A DNA stretch of 12,663 bases from an uncultured Campylobacter sp. (GCF_938017615.1 NZ_CALIJA010000095.1:1-12663); one strand, 5' to 3'; counted from the stretch's first letter, positions 1 to 7,191 are shown. Numbers and translations: made by a program. The notes: generated by a model from the sequence alone, not told the origin.

Positions 1-12
1 TCAAAATATAGA

Positions 13-86
13 CAATTGAAAATTTACCTCGCGCGAAAACGTAAGCCGCGTAAGCCCGCCGCCCAAATACGAGCAATTGAAAATTT
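13..86. repeat. Direct repeat pair, 13 bp
   Basis: CAATTGAAAATTT occurs at 13-25 and again at 74-86, 61 bp apart. Both copies are preceded, 4 bp upstream, by AAATA. The role is unknown; it may be part of the general hexamer-rich background. Confidence 0.5.
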
Positions 87-232
87 TTGCGGCGTCGCGC
101 CCTGATAAAATTTCTTTTTGCAGAGACTTGCAAACTTCTTGGCGGCTAAATTTAGCCCCGTGAGCTCGCGGCTTAAAATTTTAAATACGCTCTGCATAGA
201 ATTTTAAAATTTGCGCCGCCGTGAAATTTTAA

Positions 233-250
233 AAATTTAGCGCTAAATTT
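233..250. repeat. 18-bp perfect palindrome
   Basis: AAATTTAGCGCTAAATTT is identical to its reverse complement over all 18 positions. It carries an RAATTY hexamer at each end and a GCGC core. It lies in gene-free DNA. It could be a dimeric protein-binding site or simply a product of hexamer accumulation; no function is shown. Confidence 0.6.
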
Positions 251-818
251 ACAACCCGCGGAATTTCATCTTTAAATTTCGCCGTGTAAATTTTGATCGC
301 TCGCTGCTGTGGGCGCGCCGCTTATCTGTGTGTGCTCAAGCTAGCGGAAGACTGAGCGGTAAATATAGCGACACAAGCCCCGTCTTTTTGCGCATAGCGT
401 GAAGATCGTAGCTGCGTTATCGCGGTATTTATTTGGCATAGATACGACACAAAAGCTCTTGCTTGAGATTGGCACGACGAACGCACGCAGCCGCGGCGCG
501 TGTTTTGCCGCCCACAAACTTTCGTTTAATCCCTGATGATGCGATACGTTAGGGAGAGCAGACTTCGTATCCGTTGTAAATTTCAAAGCGCGATTTCGCC
601 ATGAAATTTTAATAGAAAATCTATGCTTCTGCCGCTAAATTCCAGGCTGAAATTTTACCTTTTGAGTTTATGCTGCAGCGCCGCTATAAAATTCCATGTC
701 TTAAATTTAAAGCAAAATTCTGCGGCGCAATGAAATTTCAAAATTCTGCCGCGCAAAATTTACGCAAGGTTTTTGCTTGCGCGATCGCGCGATAAAATTC
801 CTAGGACGCGCAACCCGG

Positions 819-846
819 GCGAGATTTTAAAATTTAAAAATCCCGC
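819..846 (-). terminator. Possible terminator hairpin of the yebC-ppiB-acpS operon
   Basis: Read leftward, a 10-bp stem (GCGGGATTTT pairing with AAAATCTCGC, one G-U pair, 8-nt loop) begins about 25 nt past the acpS stop codon. The position suits a terminator. No U-tract follows the stem in the leftward direction, so intrinsic termination is uncertain. Confidence 0.3.
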
Positions 847-870
847 ACTCAAGAAAAAAGCGATAAAATT

Positions 871-1245
871 TTAGGCTCGTTTTTTGGATTTTTTTAGCAC
901 CAGTGCGACTACGGCGATTGCGACGTTTACGTCGTGCGTGATGCTAAGGCTTGCGGATTTGATATGAAATTTTTTACGGATTTTTTTACGTATTTTTAGG
1001 TGCGGCGCGCCCAAGGCGTCTTTGTAAATTTTAGCGTCTTTAAAGCCGAACTCTGCGCCGATGCCGGTGCCTAGCGCCTTACTAAGCGCCTCTTTGGCGG
1101 CATAGATGCCTGCGATACTTTCGTCGCGCAGCGCGGAGGAGCGTTCGGATTTTTTCAAAATGCGCTTTAGAAATTTCGCGCCGTATTTTGCGCGCAGCGC
1201 CGCGATCCTGCGCACCGCGGTTATGTCCGTGCCGATCTTTATCAC
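871..1245 (-). CDS. acpS: Holo-[acyl-carrier-protein] synthase AcpS
   Basis: AcpS transfers 4'-phosphopantetheine from coenzyme A to the conserved serine of acyl carrier protein, activating it for fatty-acid synthesis in the cytoplasm. The 124-residue product has the normal family length. It shows the N-terminal GTDI motif with the expected metal-ligand aspartate (D7), the helix IYAAKEALSKALGTGIG (residues 47-63) with the matching glutamate (E52), and a C-terminal SITHD...AIA strand corresponding to the usual SLSHD...AIA. The tail is lysine-rich. The start codon is GTG (1245-1243) and no strong Shine-Dalgarno sequence precedes it; no better in-frame start was found. It is the last gene of a leftward operon, 34 bp after ppiB. 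Identification is firm from these motifs; the exact start is less certain. Confidence 0.92.
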   Translation of the reverse strand: MIKIGTDITAVRRIAALRAKYGAKFLKRILKKSERSSALRDESIAGIYAAKEALSKALGTGIGAEFGFKDAKIYKDALGAPHLKIRKKIRKKFHIKSASLSITHDVNVAIAVVALVLKKSKKRA

Positions 1246-1279
1246 GGTCTGGCGCCCCGCGGTTTAAATTTAATCACGG

Positions 1280-1768
1280 CTATAAGCTCTCTTTGATCTC
1301 GACGTCGATGATCTTATCGCCCTGCCTGATCGCGTCCAGAACCGCTAGGCTAGGCTGATCCACGATTTGTCCGAACACCGTGTGCACGCCGTCTAGGTGC
1401 GGTTGCGCGCTGTGGCAGACGAAAAACTGACTCCCGCCCGTATCGCGCCCCGCGTGCGCCATCGATAGCGCGCCGCGCACGTGCTTGTGCTTTTGGCGGT
1501 CGCATTCGCACTTTATGCGCCAGCCCGGGCCCCCCGTGCCGGTGCCGCGCGGGCAGCCGCCTTGGATCACGAAATTTGGAATTACGCGGTGAAAATTTAG
1601 CCCCTTGTAAAACCCGCTGCGAGCAAGGCTAGCGAAATTCGTAACCGTCTGCGGGGCTTCGTCACCGAAAAGCTCCAGCTTCATATCGCCCTTTTCGGTT
1701 TTTATCACGGCGTATTTATCGCGCGCCAAAGCCGCTGCGTCAATGTCGTAAATTTTTAAGCTTTCCAT
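1280..1768 (-). CDS. ppiB: Cyclophilin-type peptidyl-prolyl cis-trans isomerase
   Basis: The enzyme isomerises prolyl peptide bonds and helps protein folding. The 162-residue product is a single cyclophilin domain. Visible motifs are FHRVIPNFVIQGG (59-71, catalytic arginine R61), the GTGTGGPGW loop (75-83), GSQFFV (112-117) and HLDGVHTVFG (124-133). There is no signal peptide, so it should be cytoplasmic (PpiB-like rather than periplasmic PpiA). A short Cys/His-rich stretch, CECDRQKHKH (87-96), follows the glycine loop. A clear AGGAG (1774-1778, minus strand) precedes the start by 5 nt. It overlaps the yebC stop codon (1777-1779), so translation of the two genes may be coupled. It lies between yebC and acpS in one leftward operon. 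Confidence 0.95.
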   Translation of the reverse strand: MESLKIYDIDAAALARDKYAVIKTEKGDMKLELFGDEAPQTVTNFASLARSGFYKGLNFHRVIPNFVIQGGCPRGTGTGGPGWRIKCECDRQKHKHVRGALSMAHAGRDTGGSQFFVCHSAQPHLDGVHTVFGQIVDQPSLAVLDAIRQGDKIIDVEIKESL

Positions 1769-1776
1769 TTTTTCTC

Positions 1777-2511
1777 CTATGCGATGTTGGTGTAAACTGC
1801 CTGCACGTCGTCGTCATCCTCTAGCCGCTCGAGCAGCGCGTCTATGTCGCCAAGCTGCTCCTCGCTAAATTCGTGCTTTTCGTTGGCGACGAATTTTAAG
1901 CTTGCGCTGATGATCTCAAGCCCTATCTTTTCGATCCCTTCGTTTAGAGTGCCGAAGCTTTCGTATTCGCCGTAGATTAGAAGTGTCTTTTCGAGCTCGC
2001 CCTTGTCGTTTTCAAACTCGTTGATCTCAAGCTCGCTAAGACCGAAGTCGATGAGCTCAAGCTCCAGCTCCTCGATGTCGCGGCTCGGCAGCTTGGTCTC
2101 AAAAACGGCCTTGTGCGAAAACATAAATTTCAAACTGCCGCTCGGCAAAAACTCGCCCTTGGCTTTGTTTAAAATCGACTTTACGTTTGCGACGGTGCGG
2201 GTCGGGTTGTCGGTGGCGCATTCGATTATGAGAAGTGCGCCGTGCGGCGCCTTGCCGTCGTAAAAGATCGTTTTGATATCGGCGCTATCCTTGCCACTTG
2301 CGCGCTTGATAGCCGCGTCGATGTTGTCTTTGGGCATATTTTGCGCCTTTGCCGTGGCGATCGCGGCGCGCAGTTTGGAGTTCATAAGCGGATCTTCGCC
2401 GCCCTCTTTCGCAGCCATCGTTATGGCCTTGCCCAGTTTTGGGAAAAGTTTGCTCATCTTCCCCCATCTAGCTTCTTTTGAAGCGCGTCTGTATTCAAAA
2501 GCTCGTCCCAT
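1777..2511 (-). CDS. yebC: YebC/PmpR family protein (TACO1-like)
   Basis: The 244-residue product has typical YebC/PmpR length and the diagnostic N-terminus MGRAFEYRRASKEARWGKMSK, followed by LFPKLGKAITMAAKEGG and AQNMPKDNIDAAIKRASG. The middle has the family's IIECATDNPTRTVANVKSIL segment and the C-terminus is acidic (LLERLEDDDDVQAVY). Members were long annotated as transcriptional regulators; more recent work on the YebC/TACO1 group points to a ribosome-associated role in easing stalls at proline-rich stretches. Which applies here cannot be told from sequence. It is the first gene of the leftward operon. AAGGA lies 5 nt before the ATG, and a good TATAAT on the minus strand sits about 34 nt upstream. 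ppiB begins 8 nt after its stop. Confidence 0.95.
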   Translation of the reverse strand: MGRAFEYRRASKEARWGKMSKLFPKLGKAITMAAKEGGEDPLMNSKLRAAIATAKAQNMPKDNIDAAIKRASGKDSADIKTIFYDGKAPHGALLIIECATDNPTRTVANVKSILNKAKGEFLPSGSLKFMFSHKAVFETKLPSRDIEELELELIDFGLSELEINEFENDKGELEKTLLIYGEYESFGTLNEGIEKIGLEIISASLKFVANEKHEFSEEQLGDIDALLERLEDDDDVQAVYTNIA

Positions 2512-2544
2512 AAAATTCCTTAAAGCTTAAATTTAAAACGGGTG

Positions 2545-2550
2545 ATTATA
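2545..2550 (-). promoter_or_regulatory. Probable -10 element for yebC-ppiB-acpS
   Basis: On the minus strand TATAAT follows a T-run (TTTTTCGTTATAAT), resembling the Campylobacter sigma-70 pattern in which a T-rich stretch replaces a clear -35 box. It lies about 34 nt before the yebC ATG, in the divergent region between the two operons. Confidence 0.55.
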
Positions 2551-2607
2551 ACGAAAAACCCTTAAATTTCAGGAGCGGGCGTTGAAATAAAATTTATTAA
2601 AAAGTAG

Positions 2608-2613
2608 TATAAG
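2608..2613 (+). promoter_or_regulatory. Candidate -10 element for copZ-copA
   Basis: TATAAG lies 30 nt before the copZ ATG in a very AT-rich stretch. A TTGAAA at 2582-2587 is a possible -35, but the 20-bp spacing is long. No obvious CueR-like operator dyad was seen. Copper control is expected for such operons but not demonstrated here. Confidence 0.35.
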
Positions 2614-2643
2614 TTTTGAAATTTTAATCCAAAGGAGAGGCTC

Positions 2644-2868
2644 ATGGCTTTAAAACAAAGCGTAAAATTTAAGGCGCAAAATATACACTGCGAAAACTGC
2701 GCGAGGACGATCAAAAACGCGCTAAAAGAGGATTTCGGCGAGATCGAAGTGGACGTAGCAAGCGGAGTGGTGAGTTTAAGCTTAGATCCGCGTGACGAGG
2801 CTAAATTTAAAGAGGAGATGGACGATTTGGGCTTTAGCGTCGCAGAAAAGCTAGCCTGCGAAAACTAA
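2644..2868 (+). CDS. copZ: Copper chaperone, CopZ-like HMA-domain protein
   Basis: This 74-residue protein is a single heavy-metal-associated (HMA) domain, expected to bind Cu(I) in the cytoplasm and pass it to the CopA ATPase encoded next to it. The metal site is C16-x-x-C19 in NIHCENCARTIKNAL, followed by the expected strand-helix pattern (GEIEVDVASGVVSLSLD) and DDLGFSV near the C-terminus. The usual GMTC lead-in is replaced by AQNIHC, so the methionine before the first cysteine is missing. The start is supported by AAGGAG (2632-2637), 6 nt before ATG. The stop lies 3 nt before the copA start. Role as a copper chaperone is inferred from domain and position; another soft metal is possible but less likely. 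Confidence 0.88.
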   Translation: MALKQSVKFKAQNIHCENCARTIKNALKEDFGEIEVDVASGVVSLSLDPRDEAKFKEEMDDLGFSVAEKLACEN

Positions 2869-2871
2869 CGA

Positions 2872-5049
2872 ATGCCAAGCAAAATCACTCTAAATATCGT
2901 CGGGATGAGCTGCGTAAACTGCTCCAATGCGATCGAGCGGGTAAGTCGCAAGATCGAGGGGGTGCAGGAAGCGCACGTAAATTTCGCAAACGGCAGCGGC
3001 GAGTTCGTACTTGCCGATCCGGCGCTTGAGGAGACGCTAAAAGCCAAGATCAAAAAGCTAGGCTACGACATCGCCGTGGATTACGAGGATTTGGAGCGCA
3101 AAAAGCGGCGCAATCTCAAAGCGGCGCTATTTAGGCTAATCCTCGCTCTCGTTTTAGCCGCGGCGGTAATGGCTGTGGAGATGAGCGGGTTTTTAAGCTT
3201 CGTCCCAAAGGCGCTACTTTGCGCGGCGATGGCGTGCGTGAGCCTATTTTACTGCGGCAAAAACTTCTTTTATCACGCTTACGGCTCGCTGAAAAACAGA
3301 AGCTTTGATATGAATGTGCTCGTGGCGATGGGAAGTTTTTTTGCGTTTGTCTATTCGCTAACGGCCGCGGCGTGGGTCTATACGCACGGCGCGCAGAATG
3401 AATTTACCAATCTTTATTTCTCGTCCGCCTCGATGATAATCGCCTTTATTTCGCTCGGCAAATACCTCGAAGAGCGCAGCAAGATGAAGGCGAACGACTA
3501 CATCAAGGGGCTAATCGATCTAAGCCCCAAAACCGCGCTTTTGATCAAAGACGACGGCACGATAGCCGAAGTGCGCGCAGAAGCGCTAAAGCCGGGCGAT
3601 AAAGTGCTCGTAAAAAACGGCTCGCGCATTCCTTGCGACGGGTTTATCGTAGAAGGCGGCGCGCAGATCGACGCCTCGCTCATCAGCGGCGAGAGCTTGG
3701 CGGTTTATAAAAGCGTAGGCGATGAGGTAAACGCAGGCTGCGTCAGCACCGACGGCGTCATCTACGTGAAGGTGACGAAATTCCCGCATCAGACGCTGCT
3801 TGCCGAGATTAAAAATCTGCTAAACGAGGCGGGCAACAAAAAGATGCCGATCGCGCGCTTTGCGGATAAAATTTCAAATATCTTCGTGCCCGCGGTGATT
3901 TTGATCGCGCTTGTTAGCTTTATAGTGTGGATGGCGCTTGACGGACGGCTATCATATGCCGCATCCGCCGCTATTTGCGTGCTTATCATCTCTTGCCCGT
4001 GCGCGCTAGGGCTTGCGACGCCGATTGCGATCGTTTGCGCGATCTCAAACGCCGCAAAGGCTGGAATTTTAATAAAAAATCCCGAAATTTTAGAAATTTT
4101 AAAGGACGCGGACGTCGCGGTTTTCGATAAAACTGGTACGCTTAGCAAGGGCGAAATTTCGGTAAGCTTCAGCGATCTGAGCGCCCAAGATCTCTATGCT
4201 CTGGCAAGTGCGCAAAAGCTTAGCGAGCATCCGATCTCAAAGGCGATCGTAAAATTTGCCGAGCTGAAATTCGGCGAAATTTCTAAATTTAACGGCGAGT
4301 TTGAAAGTATCGCAGGCAAAGGGATTGTCGCGAAAAATCCCACCGGCGAAATTCTTTGCGGCAGCGCGGGCTTTCTGCGCGAGCGCGGCGTGGATGCGGG
4401 CGTCGAAGTAGAAGCGGAGGAGCTTTTAGACAAGGGCTTCGGCGTCGTTTACTGCGCGATAGGCGGCTCATACGCGGGCTTTATCGCATTTAGCGACGAG
4501 ATAAGAGCCGAAGCGCGCGGCGTCGTGCAGGCGCTGCAAAAAAGCGGCGTAAAAACCGTCATACTAACGGGCGATAACGCCAAAACGGCAAATTTCGTCG
4601 CTCGCAACCTCGGCATCGACGAGGTAAGAAGCGGAGTGCTTCCAAGCGGCAAATATGAGTTCATCAAATCCCTGACAGACGAGGGCAGGCGGGTGCTTTT
4701 CGTGGGCGACGGCGTCAATGACGCGCCGAGCTTAAAAGCTGCTAGTATCGGCATCGCGATGAACGGCGGCAGCGATGTAGCCAAGGGCGCGGGCGACGTG
4801 ATCTTTATAAAAAACGACCTTGCAAGCGTACTATATCTCTTCCGCCTATCGGAAGCTGCCATGCGGACGATCAAGCAAAACCTCTTCTGGGCGCTGTTTT
4901 ACAACGCCGTATGCATCCCGATCGCAGCAGGCGCGCTATATCCAGCGCTTGGCGTGCTTCTAAAGCCGATGTACGGCGCCGCGGCGATGTGCTTTAGCTC
5001 CGTAACGGTCGTGCTAAATTCCATCAGATTGAAATTCGCTAAATTTTAA
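2872..5049 (+). CDS. copA: Copper-exporting P1B-1-type ATPase CopA
   Basis: This 725-residue inner-membrane ATPase pumps Cu(I) out of the cytoplasm. In order it shows one N-terminal HMA domain with GMSCVNC (C14, C17), four membrane segments (about 86-197), the actuator domain with ISGES (271-275), and TM5 and TM6. TM6 carries the CPC metal site (C375-P376-C377). Then come the phosphorylation motif DKTGT (D419), the HP motif (H453-P454), GDGVNDAP (612-619) and the last two helices. Those contain Y677-N678 and M706...S710, the residue set of Cu(I)-selective P1B-1 pumps, so copper rather than zinc or cadmium is well supported. It has full family length. Only 3 nt separate it from copZ and no clear ribosome binding site is seen, suggesting translational coupling. 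Confidence 0.96.
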   Translation: MPSKITLNIVGMSCVNCSNAIERVSRKIEGVQEAHVNFANGSGEFVLADPALEETLKAKIKKLGYDIAVDYEDLERKKRRNLKAALFRLILALVLAAAVMAVEMSGFLSFVPKALLCAAMACVSLFYCGKNFFYHAYGSLKNRSFDMNVLVAMGSFFAFVYSLTAAAWVYTHGAQNEFTNLYFSSASMIIAFISLGKYLEERSKMKANDYIKGLIDLSPKTALLIKDDGTIAEVRAEALKPGDKVLVKNGSRIPCDGFIVEGGAQIDASLISGESLAVYKSVGDEVNAGCVSTDGVIYVKVTKFPHQTLLAEIKNLLNEAGNKKMPIARFADKISNIFVPAVILIALVSFIVWMALDGRLSYAASAAICVLIISCPCALGLATPIAIVCAISNAAKAGILIKNPEILEILKDADVAVFDKTGTLSKGEISVSFSDLSAQDLYALASAQKLSEHPISKAIVKFAELKFGEISKFNGEFESIAGKGIVAKNPTGEILCGSAGFLRERGVDAGVEVEAEELLDKGFGVVYCAIGGSYAGFIAFSDEIRAEARGVVQALQKSGVKTVILTGDNAKTANFVARNLGIDEVRSGVLPSGKYEFIKSLTDEGRRVLFVGDGVNDAPSLKAASIGIAMNGGSDVAKGAGDVIFIKNDLASVLYLFRLSEAAMRTIKQNLFWALFYNAVCIPIAAGALYPALGVLLKPMYGAAAMCFSSVTVVLNSIRLKFAKF

Positions 5050-5075
5050 CGCGACGAAATTTGCGCTAGCCGCGG

Positions 5076-5117
5076 AATTTTGCGCGGCAAAATTTTAATT
5101 CTACTCCGCGCAAAATT
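5076..5117 (+). terminator. Inverted repeat after copA, possible terminator
   Basis: AATTTTGCGCGG (5076-5087) and CCGCGCAAAATT (5106-5117) form a perfect 12-bp stem with an 18-nt loop, starting 27 nt after the copA stop codon. The sequence after the stem continues TTATCTT, a poor U-tract. The position fits a terminator for copZ-copA, but the right arm also belongs to a local repeat family. Confidence 0.4.
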
Positions 5118-5503
5118 TTATCTTGCGGCTAATCGCGCGCGGAATTCCGCGGGATTAGCGCTGCTTGCAAAATTTTATCTTGCGATTAATCTGGCGTAAA
5201 ATTTCGTGAATTCCGCCGCCGGATTCCGCGTTAGCAAGCTTGCCTGAGTTAATTTCGGCGGACGGCTTTATTCGGCGGAATTTTTACGGGCGAAATTTAA
5301 CTCTACTCGCTGCGAATTTCTTTCGTTTTGAAAGATCTCTTTTTCTCTGCACAGAGCGTGCAAAATTTTACTCCCGCGGTTAATCACTCGTGAACGCGTA
5401 AAATTCTATGAAATTTGAGCGCTTATAATTTTATTTTGCGGTAATTGCGCGTGCAATTTTGCGAGATTTGCGCCGTTTGTGAAATTTTATTTTGCATCTA
5501 GCC
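5110..5503. repeat. Dispersed repeat family around GCAAAATTTTATCTTGCG
   Basis: The 18-mer GCAAAATTTTATCTTGCG occurs exactly at 5110-5127 and 5167-5184, each followed three bases later by TAATC. Degenerate relatives are at about 5360-5385 (a CGCGGTTAATC ending), 5425-5451 (ATTTTATTTTGCGGTAAT) and 5481-5503 (GAAATTTTATTTTGC). Spacing is irregular (57 bp, then about 190, 65 and 55), so this is neither a tandem repeat nor a CRISPR array. Confidence 0.55.
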
Positions 5504-5524
5504 CCACGTATAAATTTTAAAATT

Positions 5525-5835
5525 TTAACGTCGCAGATCGCCGCGCCGTCATACGGTGCCGCCCGCCGCGCTGCCGTCTAGCTGCCTCTTGGCGCCGTTT
5601 GCCCTCTAGCGTTATTCGTCGTTGCGTCGCCGCTCGGTATACTTCTGACGCTACTTACCGCCGCCGCCGCTATTCGGCGTTGTTTGCCGTAGCGTCGTAG
5701 TATGATTTCATCGGTCGCCGTGCCGCCGTCCGACTATCGCCTAGCACCGCTCGCTGCCGCGTCGTATCTATCGCCGCTCGTCGCTGCGCCTCTAACTGCC
5801 ATTATTTAACGCCGCTCGCCGCCGCGCCGTAAAAT
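5525..5835. repeat. CGCCG-rich degenerate repeat block
   Basis: A roughly 300-bp block built of GCCG, CGTCG and CTCG words. CGCCGCTCG occurs exactly at 5628-5636, 5772-5780 and 5810-5818, with a near copy ACCGCTCG at 5746-5753. No open frame with a start and ribosome binding site is visible. Composition differs sharply from the AAATTT-rich DNA on both sides. Confidence 0.45.
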
Positions 5836-5949
5836 TTTAAAAATTCCGCAAAATTTTATAAGGCTGAAAGGAATTCCATAAAATTCCACCGCCCGCACTA
5901 AGTTTTAATAAATAAATTTAAAGGTAAAATAACGCTTCAAATGCAATTC

Positions 5950-5953
5950 GAGG
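5950..5953 (+). promoter_or_regulatory. Ribosome binding site that sets the ankyrin gene start
   Basis: GAGG lies 5 nt before the ATG at 5959. The in-frame ATG at 5941, six codons earlier, has no suitably spaced ribosome binding site (nearest AAGG is 16 nt away) and would add a charged residue ahead of the signal peptide. The start at 5959 is therefore preferred. Confidence 0.7.
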
Positions 5954-5958
5954 TAGCG

Positions 5959-7191
5959 ATGCGAAAAATTCTAATGGGTTCGTTTGTTTTTTGCGGTACG
6001 CTTTTTGGCGCTTCTTGCGAGCAGATACTAAGCGATCCGCGCGGCTTTTTTAGCAAAGAGCCTGCGGACGAAGAGCTGCTGCAAAGCGATTTTGGCTGTA
6101 AAGGCTCGCTAGCTGGCGCAGAATTTTTGCAAAATTTAAAAAGCGCGGCTTCTGAGATCAGGGACGAAAATATCGATTGTGTCGGTAACGAAGCCTTGCT
6201 GAACGAAAAAAGGCTTGAGCGAACCTTGGCATTTGCGGGGATGGATGGCGAGGGCTTTTTGAGCTATGCTAAAGAGAAAAACTACGCGCAAATTAGCGAA
6301 AAATCGCTTGAAGCCTTAGAATTTTACTCCGAGCGCAAGATTGGAAATTTCATCGCTTATGGCAATTTTATGGGCGAGATCTCAGCAGCCAGGGAGGCGC
6401 TAAAAGATTATTTCGCCGCCAAATTTAATAAAAACGACGCCGATGAGCTGGCAAGCGCCGTGATAGCGGAATTTATCGCATATGCTGCAAAGGATCGCAA
6501 GGCGGGAGATTACGGTGAGCTTGAGCTGGCGCTAAAAGGCGGAGTAGGCCCAGATGAGTTTCGTACGCTACTTTTTAGCAAGGATTTTGCAATTTACGAG
6601 CTTGATAATGCCCTGGATCTGGCACTTTTGCTAGGATATGACGAGCGTTTTAGCGGTGCTTTGATCGAGCGAGGTGCGCAGGTGAATGCGGGTGAGGAAA
6701 ACTCTCTATTTTACGCGATGAATAACGTTCAAAGCGCTAAATTTATGATCTCTAAAGGCGCTTTGGTTGGCTATAAAAACTCGCTTGGGCAAACTCCGAT
6801 ATTTTTCGCCGCCGCGGCAAAAAATTATGAGCTCGTAAGGTTGCTAATCTACTCGCACGCTAGCGTAAATGTCCGCCAGATCGGCAGCGCTGAAGCTCAG
6901 GCTCTAGCGTCGCTAGGCGAGCGTAGCGACGGCTGTGAACGTTCGGGCGCGGGTAAGACACTGCTGATGTTTGCGGCGCAAAAAAGTACCAAGCAGATCG
7001 TTGAATTGCTCGTAAAATCGGGCGCAAACGAAAAGGCGGCCGACGAGGCGGGGCTAAATGCGCTAGACTACGCGCTTGCGGGTGGTGAAGCGGCTACGCA
7101 GAGCTATTTGCGCTCGCTTGGATTAAGTCCTACGCAAGTAAGCGATGATTTTACGAGCGATCCGCAAGATGCACCTGAGCGTGAAAATTAG
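5959..7191 (+). CDS. Periplasmic ankyrin-repeat protein
   Basis: From the preferred ATG the product has 410 residues. It opens with a Sec signal peptide (MRKILMGSFVFCGTLFGA, likely cut before SCEQ). The cysteine there lacks a good lipobox, so a soluble periplasmic protein is more likely than a lipoprotein. The N-terminal part (about 20-215) is a charged, helix-rich domain with cysteines near its start and no recognised family. The C-terminal part carries ankyrin repeats: a degenerate one at about 246-276, a clear one from G277 (GQTPIFFAAAAKNYELVRLLI), one from G332 (GKTLLMFAAQKSTKQIVELLVKSGA) and a final partial one near 364-395 (GLNALDYAL). About 25 residues separate the second and third. 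Ankyrin domains bind proteins; the partner is unknown. It stands alone between two gene-free regions. Confidence 0.8.
   Translation: MRKILMGSFVFCGTLFGASCEQILSDPRGFFSKEPADEELLQSDFGCKGSLAGAEFLQNLKSAASEIRDENIDCVGNEALLNEKRLERTLAFAGMDGEGFLSYAKEKNYAQISEKSLEALEFYSERKIGNFIAYGNFMGEISAAREALKDYFAAKFNKNDADELASAVIAEFIAYAAKDRKAGDYGELELALKGGVGPDEFRTLLFSKDFAIYELDNALDLALLLGYDERFSGALIERGAQVNAGEENSLFYAMNNVQSAKFMISKGALVGYKNSLGQTPIFFAAAAKNYELVRLLIYSHASVNVRQIGSAEAQALASLGERSDGCERSGAGKTLLMFAAQKSTKQIVELLVKSGANEKAADEAGLNALDYALAGGEAATQSYLRSLGLSPTQVSDDFTSDPQDAPEREN

Larger units (their letters stand above)
1..870. other. Gene-free RAATTY-rich region
   Basis: No convincing gene is seen on either strand. Positions 1-295 and 577-870 are packed with AAATTT, GAATTT and AAATTC hexamers, about 13 in each block by hand count. 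Positions 295-577 contain none. An 81-codon minus-strand frame (341-586) crosses the hexamer-free part, but it starts with TTG, has no ribosome binding site and its product is not recognisable. The region also holds a 13-bp direct repeat (13-25 and 74-86), a 14-bp perfect palindrome GGCTAAATTTAGCC (144-157) and an 18-bp perfect palindrome (233-250). Confidence 0.7.
5050..5958. other. Gene-free region with two contrasting halves
   Basis: About 900 bp without a credible gene. Positions 5050-5530 are dominated by AAAATTTTA and GAATTY units, about 16 RAATTY hexamers by hand count. Positions about 5525-5835 switch abruptly to a CGCCG/GTCGC-rich block almost free of such hexamers. The last 120 bp return to AT-rich sequence and should contain the promoter of the ankyrin gene; TAAAAT at 5925-5930 is a weak -10 candidate. 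Confidence 0.7.

Noticed and set aside
530..560. Possible tRNA T-arm-like sequence
   Set aside because: The TTCGTTTAATCCC stretch lacks the GGTTC consensus, and no acceptor or anticodon arm could be paired around it.
341..586. 81-codon minus-strand frame as a small gene
   Set aside because: TTG start, no Shine-Dalgarno sequence, unrecognised product and no operon context; kept only as part of a compositional observation.
2003..2530. Plus-strand frames opposite yebC
   Set aside because: They are antisense shadows of a gene with unmistakable YebC motifs.
5110..5503. CRISPR array
   Set aside because: Repeat copies are degenerate after the first two and spacing varies from about 55 to 190 bp; no cas gene is present in the window.
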